In this document: positions 25,302 to 33,491 of the stretch, piece after piece
Position numbering within the stretch: the stretch's first letter is position 1
How the letters are laid out: the number at the start of each line of letters is the position of its first letter
Source: Dinoroseobacter sp034111085
Lineage (GTDB): Bacteria; Pseudomonadota; Alphaproteobacteria; Rhodobacterales; Rhodobacteraceae
NCBI GenBank assembly: GCA_034111085.1
Contig: JAWUXZ010000034.1
Location: forward strand, 1 to 64,000
Direction of reading: 5' to 3'
Length of the DNA stretch: 64,000 bases
Program-made: the position numbers and the translations under genes
Notes under the pieces: model-generated
Databases searched by the model: none
Seen by the model: only the letters and a program-made list of their open reading frames with translations
Told to the model about the DNA's origin: nothing

Positions 25302-26609
25302 TTACGTGTGAACGAACGCCACCCCACTAAACCGCCCGCGCAGCACCTTTGTCCGCGCCGCAATCGCCTCGGGCGCATCTGACGCCAACGCTTCGGCAAT
25401 CAACGCCGCGACCTCCGGGCAATCGGCTGGCGTCACTCCACGCCGCACCAACTCAGGCGTGCCCATGCGCAAGCCTTCCCCGCTTGTCGTCGGCAACCCA
25501 ATAGCACTCGCTAAAAAACCCGCCTTACGCAAATGCTTCGCCATAGCGTGCCCGCCACCATAGTGCGTCGCGTCCAACGCAAACTGATGCGACCGCGTAA
25601 AGCCCCTCTCTGCGGCGAACACCGCCACCCCGGCGTCCTGCAAGGCCCCGGCCAAGGTCTGTGCCAGATCAATCATCGCCTGCGCGTAGCCGGCGCCAAA
25701 ATCGCGCCAATCCAGCAAACTCAGCGCCAAAGCCGCCGTCTTGCCCGCATCGAAATTCGCGGTCATGCCGGGAAACGCAATCGCATCCAGACGCTCGGCA
25801 ATCCCGGAATCGTTGCTCACAATCAAGCCACCCGCAGGCCCGCCAAGGCTTTTGTAGGTGCTCATCGTCATCAAGTGTGCGCCCTGTTTGAGCGGGTTTT
25901 CCCAAGCGCCCCCTGCAATGATCCCGCATTGATGGGCGGCATCAAACAGCACCTTCGCGCCGACCTCATCTGCAATTTCGCGCACCTGCCGCACTGGATG
26001 TGGAAACAGGTTTAGCGACCCGCCAATGGTGATCAGCTTGGGACGCACTCCATGCGCCAGATCGCGCAGGGCGTCGAGATCGACAGTATAGCCGTCCGCG
26101 TTCACCGGGGCAGGATGCGTCACCAACCCGAACAGCCCCGCGCAACCATCCGCGTGGTGCGTGACATGCCCACCAATGCTGCCCGGCGGCGCGATGATCG
26201 CATCACCGGGCTGCGTCAACGCCATGAAGGCATACAGGTTCGCCATTGCACCCGACGCCACACGCACTTCGGCATAGCTTGCGCTAAAAATCTCGGCGGC
26301 GAGACCTGCGGCGAGCACCTCGATCTGCTCAATCGCCTCTAGTCCCATCTCGTACTTATCGCCCGGATAGCCAAGTGAAGGCCGTCCGCCGAGGCCGCGC
26401 GCCAGCACCGCCTCAGCCTTAGGATTCATCACATTGGTGGCTGGGTTAAGGTTAAAGCAGTTCGAATCGTGGATTGTGGCATTCTCGACGATCAGTGCTT
26501 CGATTTGGGCGGCAATGGCGGCGGAAGGCTGGGCCGCCCCGTCAGCAACGCTTTGCACGCGCGCTTCGCATTCGGCGGGAACCCAAGGTCGGTGGGCGAG
26601 GTGGCTCAT
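25302..26609 (-). CDS. SHMT-like PLP-dependent aldolase/hydroxymethyltransferase
   Basis: 435 residues of PLP fold type I, in the serine hydroxymethyltransferase superfamily: GYPGDKYEMG near 80-89, SIGGHVTHH at 144-152, LFDAAHQCGII at 221-231 and the PLP-lysine segment STYKSLGGPAGG with K253. The canonical SHMT reads STHKTLRGPRGG at that site, so the His and the Arg residues differ. It is therefore probably not the housekeeping glyA; candidates are a 2-methylserine hydroxymethyltransferase or another beta-hydroxy amino acid aldolase. AAGGAGA precedes the ATG. The divergent LysR gene at 26704 likely regulates it. Confidence 0.75.
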   Translation of the reverse strand: MSHLAHRPWVPAECEARVQSVADGAAQPSAAIAAQIEALIVENATIHDSNCFNLNPATNVMNPKAEAVLARGLGGRPSLGYPGDKYEMGLEAIEQIEVLAAGLAAEIFSASYAEVRVASGAMANLYAFMALTQPGDAIIAPPGSIGGHVTHHADGCAGLFGLVTHPAPVNADGYTVDLDALRDLAHGVRPKLITIGGSLNLFPHPVRQVREIADEVGAKVLFDAAHQCGIIAGGAWENPLKQGAHLMTMSTYKSLGGPAGGLIVSNDSGIAERLDAIAFPGMTANFDAGKTAALALSLLDWRDFGAGYAQAMIDLAQTLAGALQDAGVAVFAAERGFTRSHQFALDATHYGGGHAMAKHLRKAGFLASAIGLPTTSGEGLRMGTPELVRRGVTPADCPEVAALIAEALASDAPEAIAARTKVLRGRFSGVAFVHT

Positions 26610-26703
26610 GGTATGTCTCCTTTGAGGGGATCAAACCGCACGCCACTCTTGTTCGCAAATCAGTTTTCTGAAAAATAAGGGTTAGAAAAATTGAAGGTGA
26701 TCC

Positions 26704-27579
26704 ATGGCCGTTGCTCCACCTCGCCCCAAGGGCTTCGCGCTCAACGCCCTGCGCGCGGTTGAAGCTGCTGGTCGTTTGGGCAGTTTTGCCGCTGCCGCCC
26801 GCGAACTTGGCGTCACGCCGGGTGCAATTACTGCCCATGTCAAAGCGCTGGAGGTCGACCTAGACGCGCAGATATTCAAACGCACCGCGCGCGAGGTTAT
26901 CCTAACACCGCTCGGTCGACGCGTACTGCCCGAGTTGACGCAGGCGTTTGATGCGGTCAGTGCGGCCAGTCAGACCCTGCGCCGTGAAGCTGCGCCAAAA
27001 ACCGTCCATATCGCGACCTTGCCCGCACTTGCGCAGCTTTGGTTGTCGCCGCGCCTGCCAGAGTTGCGCAAGACAGATCCGGACATCACGATTTCGATCA
27101 CCGCGATGGAGCACCCACCAAACCTCAAACGCGCGCCGTTCGATCTGTGCGTGTTCTACGGAACTGGACGGCGGGGCGAGAGCATTGCTCAAGATGCGCT
27201 GTTTCCGGTCTGCGCACCCAGTGTGGCCGATGGCTTGCGCGCGCCTGAGGACTTGGCGAATGTTCCTTGTCTGTCTGATGCCGTTTGGGCGCAGGACTGG
27301 GCGAAGTGGCTGGCGGTTGCTGCCCCGCACGCCGGTATCGTGCCGCGCGGGCCTGTGTTCTCGCTCTATGCGTTGGCGGTGGAGGAAGCGATCAATGGTG
27401 CAGGCGTTTTGATAGGGCATGAAACGCTGGTAGCGCGGATCATTGCTGAGGGCCGCCTTGTGCGCCCTTTCCCACAGAGCGTGCCGACGCCTGAAACCTT
27501 GCGCATCTGGTCCGATGCGACCTTGCGCGCGGGCAGTGCCGCTGACCGGGTGCGGCGGCATTTGCAGCACTTGGCCTAG
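26704..27579 (+). CDS. LysR-family regulator (GcvA-like)
   Basis: 291 residues. The reading head starts at about residue 9 with FALNALRAVEAAGRLGSF and has the VTPGAITAHVKALE recognition helix typical of GcvA-like LysR proteins. The effector domain follows from about 95. It is divergent from the SHMT-like gene across 94 bases and probably controls it, responding to an amino acid or related compound. GAAGGTGATCC precedes the ATG. Confidence 0.88.
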   Translation: MAVAPPRPKGFALNALRAVEAAGRLGSFAAAARELGVTPGAITAHVKALEVDLDAQIFKRTAREVILTPLGRRVLPELTQAFDAVSAASQTLRREAAPKTVHIATLPALAQLWLSPRLPELRKTDPDITISITAMEHPPNLKRAPFDLCVFYGTGRRGESIAQDALFPVCAPSVADGLRAPEDLANVPCLSDAVWAQDWAKWLAVAAPHAGIVPRGPVFSLYALAVEEAINGAGVLIGHETLVARIIAEGRLVRPFPQSVPTPETLRIWSDATLRAGSAADRVRRHLQHLA

Positions 27580-27639
27580 TTGCAAATCCCGCTGGTGTGT
27601 TCCACGGTCGCCCCAAACGCGAACAGAGAGGGACACAAG

Positions 27640-28770
27640 ATGCGCACGAAAGCAGCCGTGGCTTTGGAAGCCGGAAAACCGCTGGAGATTATGGAAGTTA
27701 ACCTTGAGGGCCCAAAGGCAGGCGAGGTTCTGGTGGAAATCAAGGCAACTGGCATTTGTCATACCGACGAGTTCACCTTGTCAGGCGCGGACCCCGAGGG
27801 CCTGTTCCCAAGCATCCTCGGCCATGAAGGCGCGGGCATCGTCATGGAAGTCGGCGAGGGCGTCACAACCCTGAAACCCGGTGACCACGTTATCCCGCTT
27901 TATACCCCGGAATGCCGCCAGTGCTATTCGTGCCTGTCGGGCAAAACCAACCTGTGCACGGCGATCCGCAACACCCAAGGCCAAGGCCTGATGCCGGACG
28001 GGACGACGCGGTTTTCGATGCTCGATGGGACGCCGATCTATCACTACATGGGCTGTTCGACCTTCGCCAATCACACCGTGATGCCTGAGATTGCGCTGGC
28101 AAAAGTGCGCAAGGACGCCCCGTTTGAGAAGATCTGCTACATCGGCTGCGGTGTCACCACCGGGATCGGGTCGGTCATCAACACGGCAGGGGTAGAGATT
28201 GGGTCCACGGCTGCGGTCTTCGGCCTCGGCGGGATTGGTCTGAACGTGATCCAGGGCCTGCGCATGGCCGGGGCTGACAAGATCATCGGCGTCGATCTGA
28301 ACGACGGCAAAGAGGAGATGGCCCGCAAATTTGGCATGACCCATTTCGTGAATCCCTCGAAGATTGAGGGCACTGTCGTCCAAGAAATCGTCAAGCTGAC
28401 CCAGACCGATTTCGACCAGATCGGCGGGGTGGATTATTCGTTTGATGCGACAGGTAACGTCCAAGTCATGCGCGACGCGCTGGAATGCTCGCACCGGGGC
28501 TGGGGTGTGTCGGTCATCATCGGTGTCGCACCAGCAGGCGCCGAGATTTCGACGAGGCCCTTCCAACTGGTCACAGGTCGCGTCTGGAAAGGCACCGCGT
28601 TCGGCGGGGCGAAGGGGCGCACGGATGTTCCGAAATTCGTTGATTGGTACATGGACGGCAAGATCGAGATCGACGCGATGATCACGCACACAATGCCGCT
28701 TGAGGAAATCAATACCGCGTTTGAACTTATGCACGCGGGCAAGTCGATCCGCAGTGTCGTGATATATTGA
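27640..28770 (+). CDS. frmA: S-(hydroxymethyl)glutathione dehydrogenase (class III alcohol dehydrogenase)
   Basis: 376 residues. Oxidises the formaldehyde-glutathione adduct to S-formylglutathione with NAD. Catalytic zinc ligand C40 in GICHTDE, H62-E63, and the structural zinc cysteines C92, C95, C98 and C106 are all present, with the NAD loop FGLGGIGLNV further on. I chose ATG 27640 with GAGAGGG upstream; the frame extends to a TTG at 27580 without support. The partner hydrolase fghA lies about 4.7 kb downstream on the same strand rather than adjacent. Confidence 0.96.
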   Translation: MRTKAAVALEAGKPLEIMEVNLEGPKAGEVLVEIKATGICHTDEFTLSGADPEGLFPSILGHEGAGIVMEVGEGVTTLKPGDHVIPLYTPECRQCYSCLSGKTNLCTAIRNTQGQGLMPDGTTRFSMLDGTPIYHYMGCSTFANHTVMPEIALAKVRKDAPFEKICYIGCGVTTGIGSVINTAGVEIGSTAAVFGLGGIGLNVIQGLRMAGADKIIGVDLNDGKEEMARKFGMTHFVNPSKIEGTVVQEIVKLTQTDFDQIGGVDYSFDATGNVQVMRDALECSHRGWGVSVIIGVAPAGAEISTRPFQLVTGRVWKGTAFGGAKGRTDVPKFVDWYMDGKIEIDAMITHTMPLEEINTAFELMHAGKSIRSVVIY

Positions 28771-28794
28771 AGCGCTAACGTGCCCTCGGGCGGA

Positions 28795-29433
28795 TCACCG
28801 CAGTCGCAAATCCGACAGCTGCGCGCTGATCTGCCCGTTGGTGTCGTCGCTGTCTGACGATAGGGCCATGCCCACAAGTTCGCCCGCCTCGCCCCCGAAC
28901 GCACGGGTGTAATCGGCGGCGAGGTCCACTTGCTCGGTGAAGTTACCGGTCCCGGCGGGGCGCAGCGCGATCGTGCGCCCGCGTTCACCTAGATAGGGCG
29001 ATCTAACGATGGCTCCGCGCGGATAGTTCCCACCCCACACATACATCAACACACGCGCCTCCTCGATCGAGAGTAGCTTACGGATGCCCGCGGTGCGGTT
29101 AACCTCAGCAATCTCAGGGGGCATGAACACGAAATAGAGCGACAGATTGCGGTCATCGCCGCCCTTCTCGTCCAGCGCAGTCGGCACTACGCTTCTGGTC
29201 ACGGACCACGACCAACTGGCGTTTCTGGTGGCCCCATCGCTGGGCGGCATTTGCGTCCATAGCATCGAGACTGTGCCATCGGAGGTCACTCCGACGCTGT
29301 CTGACCCTTGCGTCCAATCATTGCTTGAGAACATCGCAAAGCGCTGCTCGGCCCAGTCTGAAAAGGGCACGGCTTGGGCCATCCCAGCGAGGGCTAGGGT
29401 CAAGGTGCAGGCGAGGGTGGTCAGTCGGCGCAT
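28795..29433 (-). CDS. DUF3047-like secreted protein
   Basis: About 212 residues from ATG 29433, whose first 23 residues form a clean signal peptide (MRRLTTLACTLTLALAGMAQA). The mature part has LYFVFMPPE, VLMYVWGGNYPRG and GLALSS-like segments that resemble DUF3047, a periplasmic family without known activity. An ATG eight codons upstream is an alternative start. It converges with frmA. Confidence 0.7.
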   Translation of the reverse strand: MRRLTTLACTLTLALAGMAQAVPFSDWAEQRFAMFSSNDWTQGSDSVGVTSDGTVSMLWTQMPPSDGATRNASWSWSVTRSVVPTALDEKGGDDRNLSLYFVFMPPEIAEVNRTAGIRKLLSIEEARVLMYVWGGNYPRGAIVRSPYLGERGRTIALRPAGTGNFTEQVDLAADYTRAFGGEAGELVGMALSSDSDDTNGQISAQLSDLRLR

Positions 29434-29561
29434 CGGGCGGCCTTTCGGAGCGATCATTTTACTTGCGTCCTCATCGCACAGTTCGTGGCCGAATGGCGAG
29501 CACACCCCTGCGAGCGTGGTGCCGATTGCCCAAGCCCCGTAATCCTGTTTGGATTGCGCAC

Positions 29562-30080
29562 ATGATCGACGCGCCAAATATTCGCCCTGCCTTGTCCGCT
29601 GACGAGGATGCCATCTGGGCCATTCTCCAGCCAATTTTTCGCGCAGGCGATACCTATACGATCGATCCGGGGATCAGCCGTGAAGACGCGCTCAGCTATT
29701 GGTGCGCGGCCCCTAGCCATGTCTATGTCGCCGAGCGGGGCACTCAGGTGCAGGGCACGTTCTATATCAAGCGAAACCAATCGGGTGGTGGGGCGCATGT
29801 TTGCAACTGTGGGTTTGCGACCTCAAAGACCGTCCAAGGCAAGGGGATTGCGCGTTTAATGCTGGATCATGCGCTTGGCGAGGCTGCGCTTTTGGGCTTC
29901 GCTGCCATGCAATTCAACTTCGTGGTCTCGACAAACACCCGCGCTATCGCCATTTGGGATGGGGCAGGCTTTCAGACCGTGGGTCGCTTGCCGGGGGCTT
30001 TTGTCCATCCTCAGCATGGCAAAACCGATGCGTTGGTGATGTGGAAAGACCTCGAACAAATAGATACCAAACAACCGTAA
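29562..30080 (+). CDS. GNAT-family N-acetyltransferase
   Basis: 172 residues. The acetyl-CoA-binding region is recognisable in CNCGFATSKTVQGKGIARLMLDHAL at about 83-107 (Q/R-x-x-G-K/x-G/A), with NFVVSTNTRAIAIWDGAGF after it, the usual GNAT end. The start is ATG 29562. It is divergent from the DUF3047-like gene. It is followed nine bases later by the NYN protein gene. The substrate is unknown. Confidence 0.8.
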   Translation: MIDAPNIRPALSADEDAIWAILQPIFRAGDTYTIDPGISREDALSYWCAAPSHVYVAERGTQVQGTFYIKRNQSGGGAHVCNCGFATSKTVQGKGIARLMLDHALGEAALLGFAAMQFNFVVSTNTRAIAIWDGAGFQTVGRLPGAFVHPQHGKTDALVMWKDLEQIDTKQP

Positions 30081-30089
30081 GGGGCCAAT

Positions 30090-30800
30090 ATGCCCAATGA
30101 AACCAAACTCCTCGCCGTTCTGATCGACGCCGACAATACCTCGCCGCAATGGGCGGAGGCGATCTTTGAAGAGATCGCGTCGCTTGGCGAAGCTTCTGTC
30201 AGGCGCATCTACGGCGATTTTTCTTCAAATTATCTGAAAGGGTGGGCCGAGAAACTGGCCACCCTCGCGCTGGTGCCGCACCAGCAATTCGCCAATACCA
30301 TCGGCAAGAACTCGTCCGATATCGCGCTGGTGATCGACGCGATGGACATCCTGCATACCGGGCGCTTTGACGGGTTTGTGCTAATCTCGTCGGATAGTGA
30401 TTTCACCCGCCTAGCCAGCCGCATTCGCGAACAGGGCGTCGATGTCTACGGCATCGGCCAGCAGAAAACGCCAGCCGCGTTCCGCAATGCGTGCAAGCGC
30501 TTCATCTATGTCGAGAACCTGATGGGCGATGCAGTTCCGGCCGACAAGACCGCTGCGAAACCTGTCAAACGCTCCAAGCCCGAGGATGCGCGCTCGCTTG
30601 TGCTGCGGGCATTCGATGCGCTGGACGATGAGGAGTGGGTATCGCTGGGCCGTCTTGGGCAGCAGATCACGACGGCCAATCCCGATTTCGATCCGCGCAA
30701 CTACGGCAAGCAGAAGCTGAGCGACTTGATCCAATCGCTCAAAATGGTCGAGCTGCGTCAGGGTGAAAACAATCAGTTGCAGGTGCGCCGCCTAGATTAA
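30090..30800 (+). CDS. NYN-domain RNase-like protein with C-terminal OST-HTH (LOTUS) domain
   Basis: 236 residues. The N-terminal NYN/PIN-like domain (about 8-145) carries the acidic set expected for a metal-dependent nuclease: D13 and D15 in LIDADNTS, an aspartate in SSDIALVIDAMD and two in ISSDSDF. Residues 170-232 match the OST-HTH/LOTUS fold, an RNA-binding winged helix (LRAFDALDDEEWVSLGRLG then a KLSDLIQSL helix). The pairing suggests RNA processing or turnover. The target is unknown. Its stop overlaps the convergent TetR gene by four bases. Confidence 0.85.
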   Translation: MPNETKLLAVLIDADNTSPQWAEAIFEEIASLGEASVRRIYGDFSSNYLKGWAEKLATLALVPHQQFANTIGKNSSDIALVIDAMDILHTGRFDGFVLISSDSDFTRLASRIREQGVDVYGIGQQKTPAAFRNACKRFIYVENLMGDAVPADKTAAKPVKRSKPEDARSLVLRAFDALDDEEWVSLGRLGQQITTANPDFDPRNYGKQKLSDLIQSLKMVELRQGENNQLQVRRLD

Positions 30801-31435
30801 ACTTTGTAACGCGCCATGAACATGTCCAGCGCGTTGCGGATGATCTGCGCCACCTCATCGTCTGAAGGCGGACCAGATACGCCGAACAGAAGCCGGGTGT
30901 GAGCGTCGGTGCGGCACAGCTCGCAGAACTGGTCTGCCGCCAGCATTGGGTCGGTGATCGCCAGCGAGCCCTTCTCAGCGCAACATGCGAGATAGGTCGC
31001 CAATTCGCCGCGCGCGGTCATCGGGCCTGAATTGTAGTAAAGCTGCCCCAACTCCGGGAACCGCTCGCTTTCCGCAACGCACAGCCGGAAAATGCCGAGG
31101 CCAACGCGTGAATTGATGAAGCCGATGATTTTTGCCGCAGCGATTGGCAGCACAATCTCAGGCGGCGCGTCCAGATCAACCTCGTCCTTGGCGCGGTCAG
31201 CAAGGGCGGCGCATTCTAGCTGCGCGACCTCTAGAAACAAAAACCGCTTGTCGGGAAAATAGCTGTAAAGCGTAGCTTTCGACACGCCTGCCTCGCGCGC
31301 GATATCGTCAACACCGGCCCCGTCAAACCCGTCGCGCAAGAACACCGTGCGTGCGCCTGCGATCACATCGTCATATTTGCGCCCGCGCTTTTGCGGGACG
31401 GAAGCGGCCTTGGTGATGGGCTTATGCGCGGTCAT
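30797..31435 (-). CDS. TetR/AcrR-family transcriptional regulator
   Basis: 212 residues. The helix-turn-helix is at about 20-66, with GVDDIAREAGVSKATLYSYFPDK forming the classical TetR reading head. The C-terminal half is the all-helical ligand and dimer domain, and a cluster of cysteines (for example YLACCAE and FCELC) is notable there. It is divergent from mbfA across 100 bases; whether it controls mbfA is open because that gene also has an Irr-type site. Confidence 0.85.
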   Translation of the reverse strand: MTAHKPITKAASVPQKRGRKYDDVIAGARTVFLRDGFDGAGVDDIAREAGVSKATLYSYFPDKRFLFLEVAQLECAALADRAKDEVDLDAPPEIVLPIAAAKIIGFINSRVGLGIFRLCVAESERFPELGQLYYNSGPMTARGELATYLACCAEKGSLAITDPMLAADQFCELCRTDAHTRLLFGVSGPPSDDEVAQIIRNALDMFMARYKV

Positions 31436-31506
31436 GGATCAATCGTAGCCTGACTGGGGCTGAGGCGACAAGGTTCGCTCTTGCATGACGGTGCAGAAGG
31501 TATAAC

Positions 31507-31521
31507 TTAGAATCATTCTAA
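31507..31521 (+). promoter_or_regulatory. Irr-type iron control element (ICE box) upstream of mbfA
   Basis: TTAGAA-TCA-TTCTAA is a perfect inverted repeat with 6-base arms and a 3-base centre, 14 bases upstream of the mbfA ATG and immediately after TATAAC (31501-31506), a possible -10. Irr sites in alphaproteobacteria have the form TTTAGAA-N3-TTCTAAA, and mbfA is a known Irr target in rhizobia. Bound Irr here would block transcription when iron is low. Confidence 0.75.
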
Positions 31522-31535
31522 AAGATGAGGCCAAA

Positions 31536-32513
31536 ATGCGCTTTTCCCTACCGCACCGATTGCGTTTTTCTGATCTAAGCGAACAGGAAATCCTCGCGCT
31601 CGCCATATCCAGCGAGGAGGACGATGCCCGCATTTATCGCGGCTATGCCGAACAGCTGCGTGCCGAGTATCCGCAATCCGGCGCAATCTTTGAGGAAATG
31701 GCGGTCGAAGAGGACGGCCACCGCCAGCGCTTGATTGACCTGCATAAGACCCGCTTCGGCAACCTGATCCCGCTAATCCGGCGCGAGCATGTCACCGGGT
31801 TTTATGATCGCAAACCAGTTTGGCTGGCTGATGGTCTGGGGCTGGAGCGTATCCGTAGCGAGGCCGCTCGGATGGAGCACGACGCCCACCGTTTCTACGT
31901 GGAGGCCGCTAAGATCACCACCGACGCAGATACTCGCAAGCTTCTGGGCGATCTCGCCGCTGCCGAGGCCGGGCATGTGCGGATGGCTGAAGGTCTGGAG
32001 GTGACGCATCTCGACGATGACAGCCGCGATGACGAGGATGCCGTCGCCAAGCGCCAGTTCCTGCTGACCTGGATTCAACCGGGTCTGGCGGGGTTGATGG
32101 ACGGGTCGGTCAGCACGCTGGCACCGATCTTTGCGGCTGCCTTTGCGACGGGCGATACTTGGCAGACCTTCCTTGTGGGGCTTGCCGCCAGTGTCGGTGC
32201 GGGCATTTCGATGGGCTTTACCGAGGCTGCCAGCGACGATGGAAAACTGTCGGGGCGCGGCAGTCCGTGGAAGCGCGGAGTGTCGTCTGGCGTGATGACC
32301 ACCATAGGCGGACTTGGGCACGCGCTGCCGTACTTGATCACTGATTTTTGGACCGCGACGATCATCGCGGGGATCGTGGTGTTCGTCGAGCTTTGGGCAA
32401 TCGCGTGGATCCAAAACCGGTTTATGCAAACGCCGTTTTTCCGGGCGACCTTGCAGGTGGTGATTGGCGGTGCGCTCGTTCTTGCCGCAGGCATCCTGAT
32501 TGGGTCTGGTTAG
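31536..32513 (+). CDS. mbfA: Membrane-bound ferritin-like iron exporter MbfA
   Basis: 325 residues. The first ~165 residues form a ferritin/rubrerythrin-like helical domain with Glu and His-rich segments that can bind iron: SSEEDDARIYRGY, MAVEEDGHRQR, MEHDAHRFY and AAEAGHVRMAEG. From about residue 175 the protein continues as a VIT1/CCC1-like membrane domain with about five helices. This two-part layout is MbfA, which exports iron and protects against peroxide in rhizobia. An Irr-type operator lies just upstream, so it should be repressed in low iron. Confidence 0.9.
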   Translation: MRFSLPHRLRFSDLSEQEILALAISSEEDDARIYRGYAEQLRAEYPQSGAIFEEMAVEEDGHRQRLIDLHKTRFGNLIPLIRREHVTGFYDRKPVWLADGLGLERIRSEAARMEHDAHRFYVEAAKITTDADTRKLLGDLAAAEAGHVRMAEGLEVTHLDDDSRDDEDAVAKRQFLLTWIQPGLAGLMDGSVSTLAPIFAAAFATGDTWQTFLVGLAASVGAGISMGFTEAASDDGKLSGRGSPWKRGVSSGVMTTIGGLGHALPYLITDFWTATIIAGIVVFVELWAIAWIQNRFMQTPFFRATLQVVIGGALVLAAGILIGSG

Positions 32514-32550
32514 GCTGGCAGGTCCGCAATGCTCATGCTAGGCGAGTTTC

Positions 32551-33480
32551 ATGCTCGCGATCTTCCTGCAAACCCTTCCTTTCTTTGGCATCATCGCGCT
32601 GGGATACGGCGCGGGGCGCACTGGCTTTTTCTCGACTGAAGCGACGGCGTATCTGACCAAGTTCGTGTTCTACTTCGCACTGTCGGCAATGTTGTTTCGG
32701 TTTGCTGCGAACCTGACCTTCTCCGACATCTGGCAGCCTGACGCGATGCTCGCCTATCTGTGGGCGACGGCCGTGGTCTATCTGATCGTTACTTGTGTTG
32801 CGCTGATCCGCAAAGTCAGCGTGGAAGAAGCCGCCGTGGAGGCCCAATGCGGCGTCATCGGCAATGTTGGCTTCCTCGGCATTCCGATGTTGGTGCTGCT
32901 GCTGGGCGAGGCGGCTGTCGTGCCGGTGATGGTCGTGCTCGCTGTGGACTTGCTGGTTTTCGGCAGTCTGATCGTGATCCTAATCACCGGGTCACGCGAT
33001 GGACGCGTCAGCCTCGGGGTGCTCGGTACCGTTGGCAAAGGCCTGGTGAAGAACCCGATGATCGTGTCGATCTTCCTCGGCCTCGTCTGGTCCGCGATGC
33101 AACTGCCGATCCCGGACCCGATGAACAGCTTTCTGGCTACACTTGGGGCCGCCGCAACACCCGGTGCGCTATTTGCCATTGGTGCCTCGCTTGCGTCCAA
33201 ATCTGCCGAGCGGATCGAGGTCGCGGCTTGGCTGTCCTTCGCCAAGCTGATCTTGCACCCTTTGGCCGTGGCTTTTGCGGTGATCTTCTTCATCCCGCTC
33301 GATCCCTATACCGCAGGCGTGATCATCGCCGCCGCGGCCCTTCCCACCGCAGGCAATGTCTATATTCTTGCCGCGCATTACGGCGTTGCGCCGGCACGAG
33401 TTTCGGCCACCATCCTCGTCTCCACCACGATCAGTGTGCTCACCGTGTCCGGTGTGATCGCTTGGGTCGGCACAGTTTAG
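32551..33480 (+). CDS. AEC-family (auxin efflux carrier-like) transporter
   Basis: 309 residues with ten predicted membrane helices in two halves. Features typical of the family include LPFFGIIALGYGAGR in helix 1, the GNVGFLGIPM motif near 105-115 and the C-terminal ALPTAGNVYILA. Bacterial members move organic anions such as malate or malonate; the substrate here is unknown. It is 37 bases after mbfA and 11 bases before fghA, so it may be co-transcribed with the latter. Confidence 0.85.
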   Translation: MLAIFLQTLPFFGIIALGYGAGRTGFFSTEATAYLTKFVFYFALSAMLFRFAANLTFSDIWQPDAMLAYLWATAVVYLIVTCVALIRKVSVEEAAVEAQCGVIGNVGFLGIPMLVLLLGEAAVVPVMVVLAVDLLVFGSLIVILITGSRDGRVSLGVLGTVGKGLVKNPMIVSIFLGLVWSAMQLPIPDPMNSFLATLGAAATPGALFAIGASLASKSAERIEVAAWLSFAKLILHPLAVAFAVIFFIPLDPYTAGVIIAAAALPTAGNVYILAAHYGVAPARVSATILVSTTISVLTVSGVIAWVGTV

Positions 33481-33491
33481 GGTTCCATATT

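Noticed and set aside
28795..29634. Longer N-terminus for the DUF3047-like protein
   Set aside because: The upstream 60-odd residues are Arg/Cys/His-rich without structure, and a clean signal peptide starts at ATG 29433.
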